NCBI GenBank assembly: GCA_022316685.1
Contig: JAKJHU010000082.1
Coordinates: forward strand, 2,728,001-2,792,000
Direction of reading: 5' to 3'
Length of the DNA stretch: 64,000 bases
Origin: Progne subis subis
Lineage: Eukaryota; Chordata; Aves; Passeriformes; Hirundinidae
Part shown: piece after piece, positions 63,231 to 64,000 of the stretch
How the letters are laid out: each line of letters begins with the position of its first letter
Numbering within the stretch: position 1 is the first letter of the stretch
Made by a program: the position numbers and the translations under genes
Notes under the pieces: model-generated
Databases searched by the model: none
Told to the model about the DNA's origin: nothing
What the model saw: the letters and a program-made list of their open reading frames with translations, nothing else

Positions 63231-64000
63231 AATGTTAATACAGATGAAATCAGAACAACCGATTTTAATTTTGTTAAACATGAATAATCTCCTTCATAGC
63301 CTTTTTCACTTCATTTATCTTCATTCTAATTAATAGAAATCTTTGTGTACTATACGAGGGCAAATTTCATAAGACAGAAATATTTTAAAATAGTTAACAC
63401 AAAATATTGGCATTCCTTTTCCTTAAGAGTATGGAATAGATTGCAAAATCTGTGGTCACAACATATTTCCAGACTGAAAACAGAACTCAAATTATTGATC
63501 ATATGGACGCAATATATAACATTCTTGTGTAATCTGGGAGAAGAGATTTATTATCACTTCTGTATCTTAATGTGAGTATATTGCTAAAGCAAACAGAAAC
63601 CAGTTAACAAACACCTGCTAGCAGCCACTGAGTTGTTTGTTTTTTCTTTTTTTCCCTTCTGGAGGGCCCAATTCCTGCCTTTGTGTCCCACGTATTCCTG
63701 CAGCCAAGGTTGATAACTGTGCTCCAGAAGCAGCAGATATGATTTATTTGCAGAATATAGTATAAAGCTCAGTGCTGTCGAGGACAAGAAATAATGTTCC
63801 CCTGTGGACATAAATCTTTACTGGGCCCAGTTTTGGTCCCAAGCGCTTGCGTAACTTTGTGTAGGGCTTAAATATGAGTGTTCAGAGTAGGGAGTCAGAG
63901 TTGTAACTTCTTTTACTGCCTGGTGGATTTTGTTTTTAGAGTTTTCTGGTCGGCAGACTTTTAAGGTTGTTTCAGAGGGCTTTTTGCAATGGATTTAAAG

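Larger units (their letters stand above)
59990..64000. other. ARHGEF4: ARHGEF4 intron downstream of the APC-binding exon
   Basis: Starts behind the 21-bp repeat and runs to the window edge. The next expected exon, encoding the SH3 domain, was not found. A 27-base pure pyrimidine tract (61003-61029) followed by ACCTTTAG forms a good-looking acceptor at 61037, but no coding frame with a donor follows. An A-rich tract lies at about 63171-63230. No gene or CR1 copy was recognised. Confidence 0.45.

Noticed and set aside
58645..64000. Search for the ARHGEF4 SH3, DH and PH exons
   Set aside because: No WDHV, WWWGR or FPASFV type coding string was found in any frame. These exons must lie to the right of the window.
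1..64000. CRISPR arrays, operons, tRNA or rRNA genes
   Set aside because: Nothing with the required repeats or folds was seen. The sequence is vertebrate intronic DNA.

Overview
This window is vertebrate nuclear DNA, almost certainly from a bird and probably a songbird. The evidence is long introns with moderate GC, several CR1 LINE tails (CR1 is the dominant avian retroposon), few poly-A-tailed retrocopies, and an LTR of the general type common in passerine genomes. No bacterial, organellar or viral gene organisation is present, and almost all short open reading frames look like chance.

The one gene I can name is ARHGEF4 (Asef, an APC-stimulated Rac/Cdc42 exchange factor), on the + strand. 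I see two coding exons. The first (3703-4042) lies in a CpG-rich island, starts with ATG and ends in a clean GTAAGG donor in phase 1. The second (58504-58644) has a strong acceptor and a GTACGT donor and encodes the APC-binding region just upstream of the SH3 domain, including PGGGGEQLAINE. The two are separated by about 54.5 kb of intron. The SH3, DH and PH exons must lie beyond the right edge. The splice phases of the two exons fit, but inside the second exon the reading frame slips by one base near 58542. This may be an assembly error, a polymorphism or a real lesion, and it is the most checkable oddity in the window.

Layout: 1-3589 is upstream flank with no recognised gene, but it carries several unusually open minus-strand stretches that may be a decayed retroelement or pseudogene. 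3590-4042 is the promoter/CpG island and first exon. 4043-58503 is the giant intron, with four CR1 pieces (about 14.1-14.6, 16.2, 34.2-34.7 and 42.4-42.9 kb), microsatellites, a 44-bp tandem duplication and a few AT-rich homeodomain-motif clusters that could be enhancers. 58504-58644 is the APC-binding exon. 58759-59244 is an antisense LTR inserted about 115 bp behind that exon's donor. 59245-59990 is associated repeat sequence with a 21-bp coiled-coil-like tandem repeat. 60000-64000 is ordinary intron.

No tools were available. Family assignments rest on recognising motifs by eye. I did not find a convincing undescribed system.
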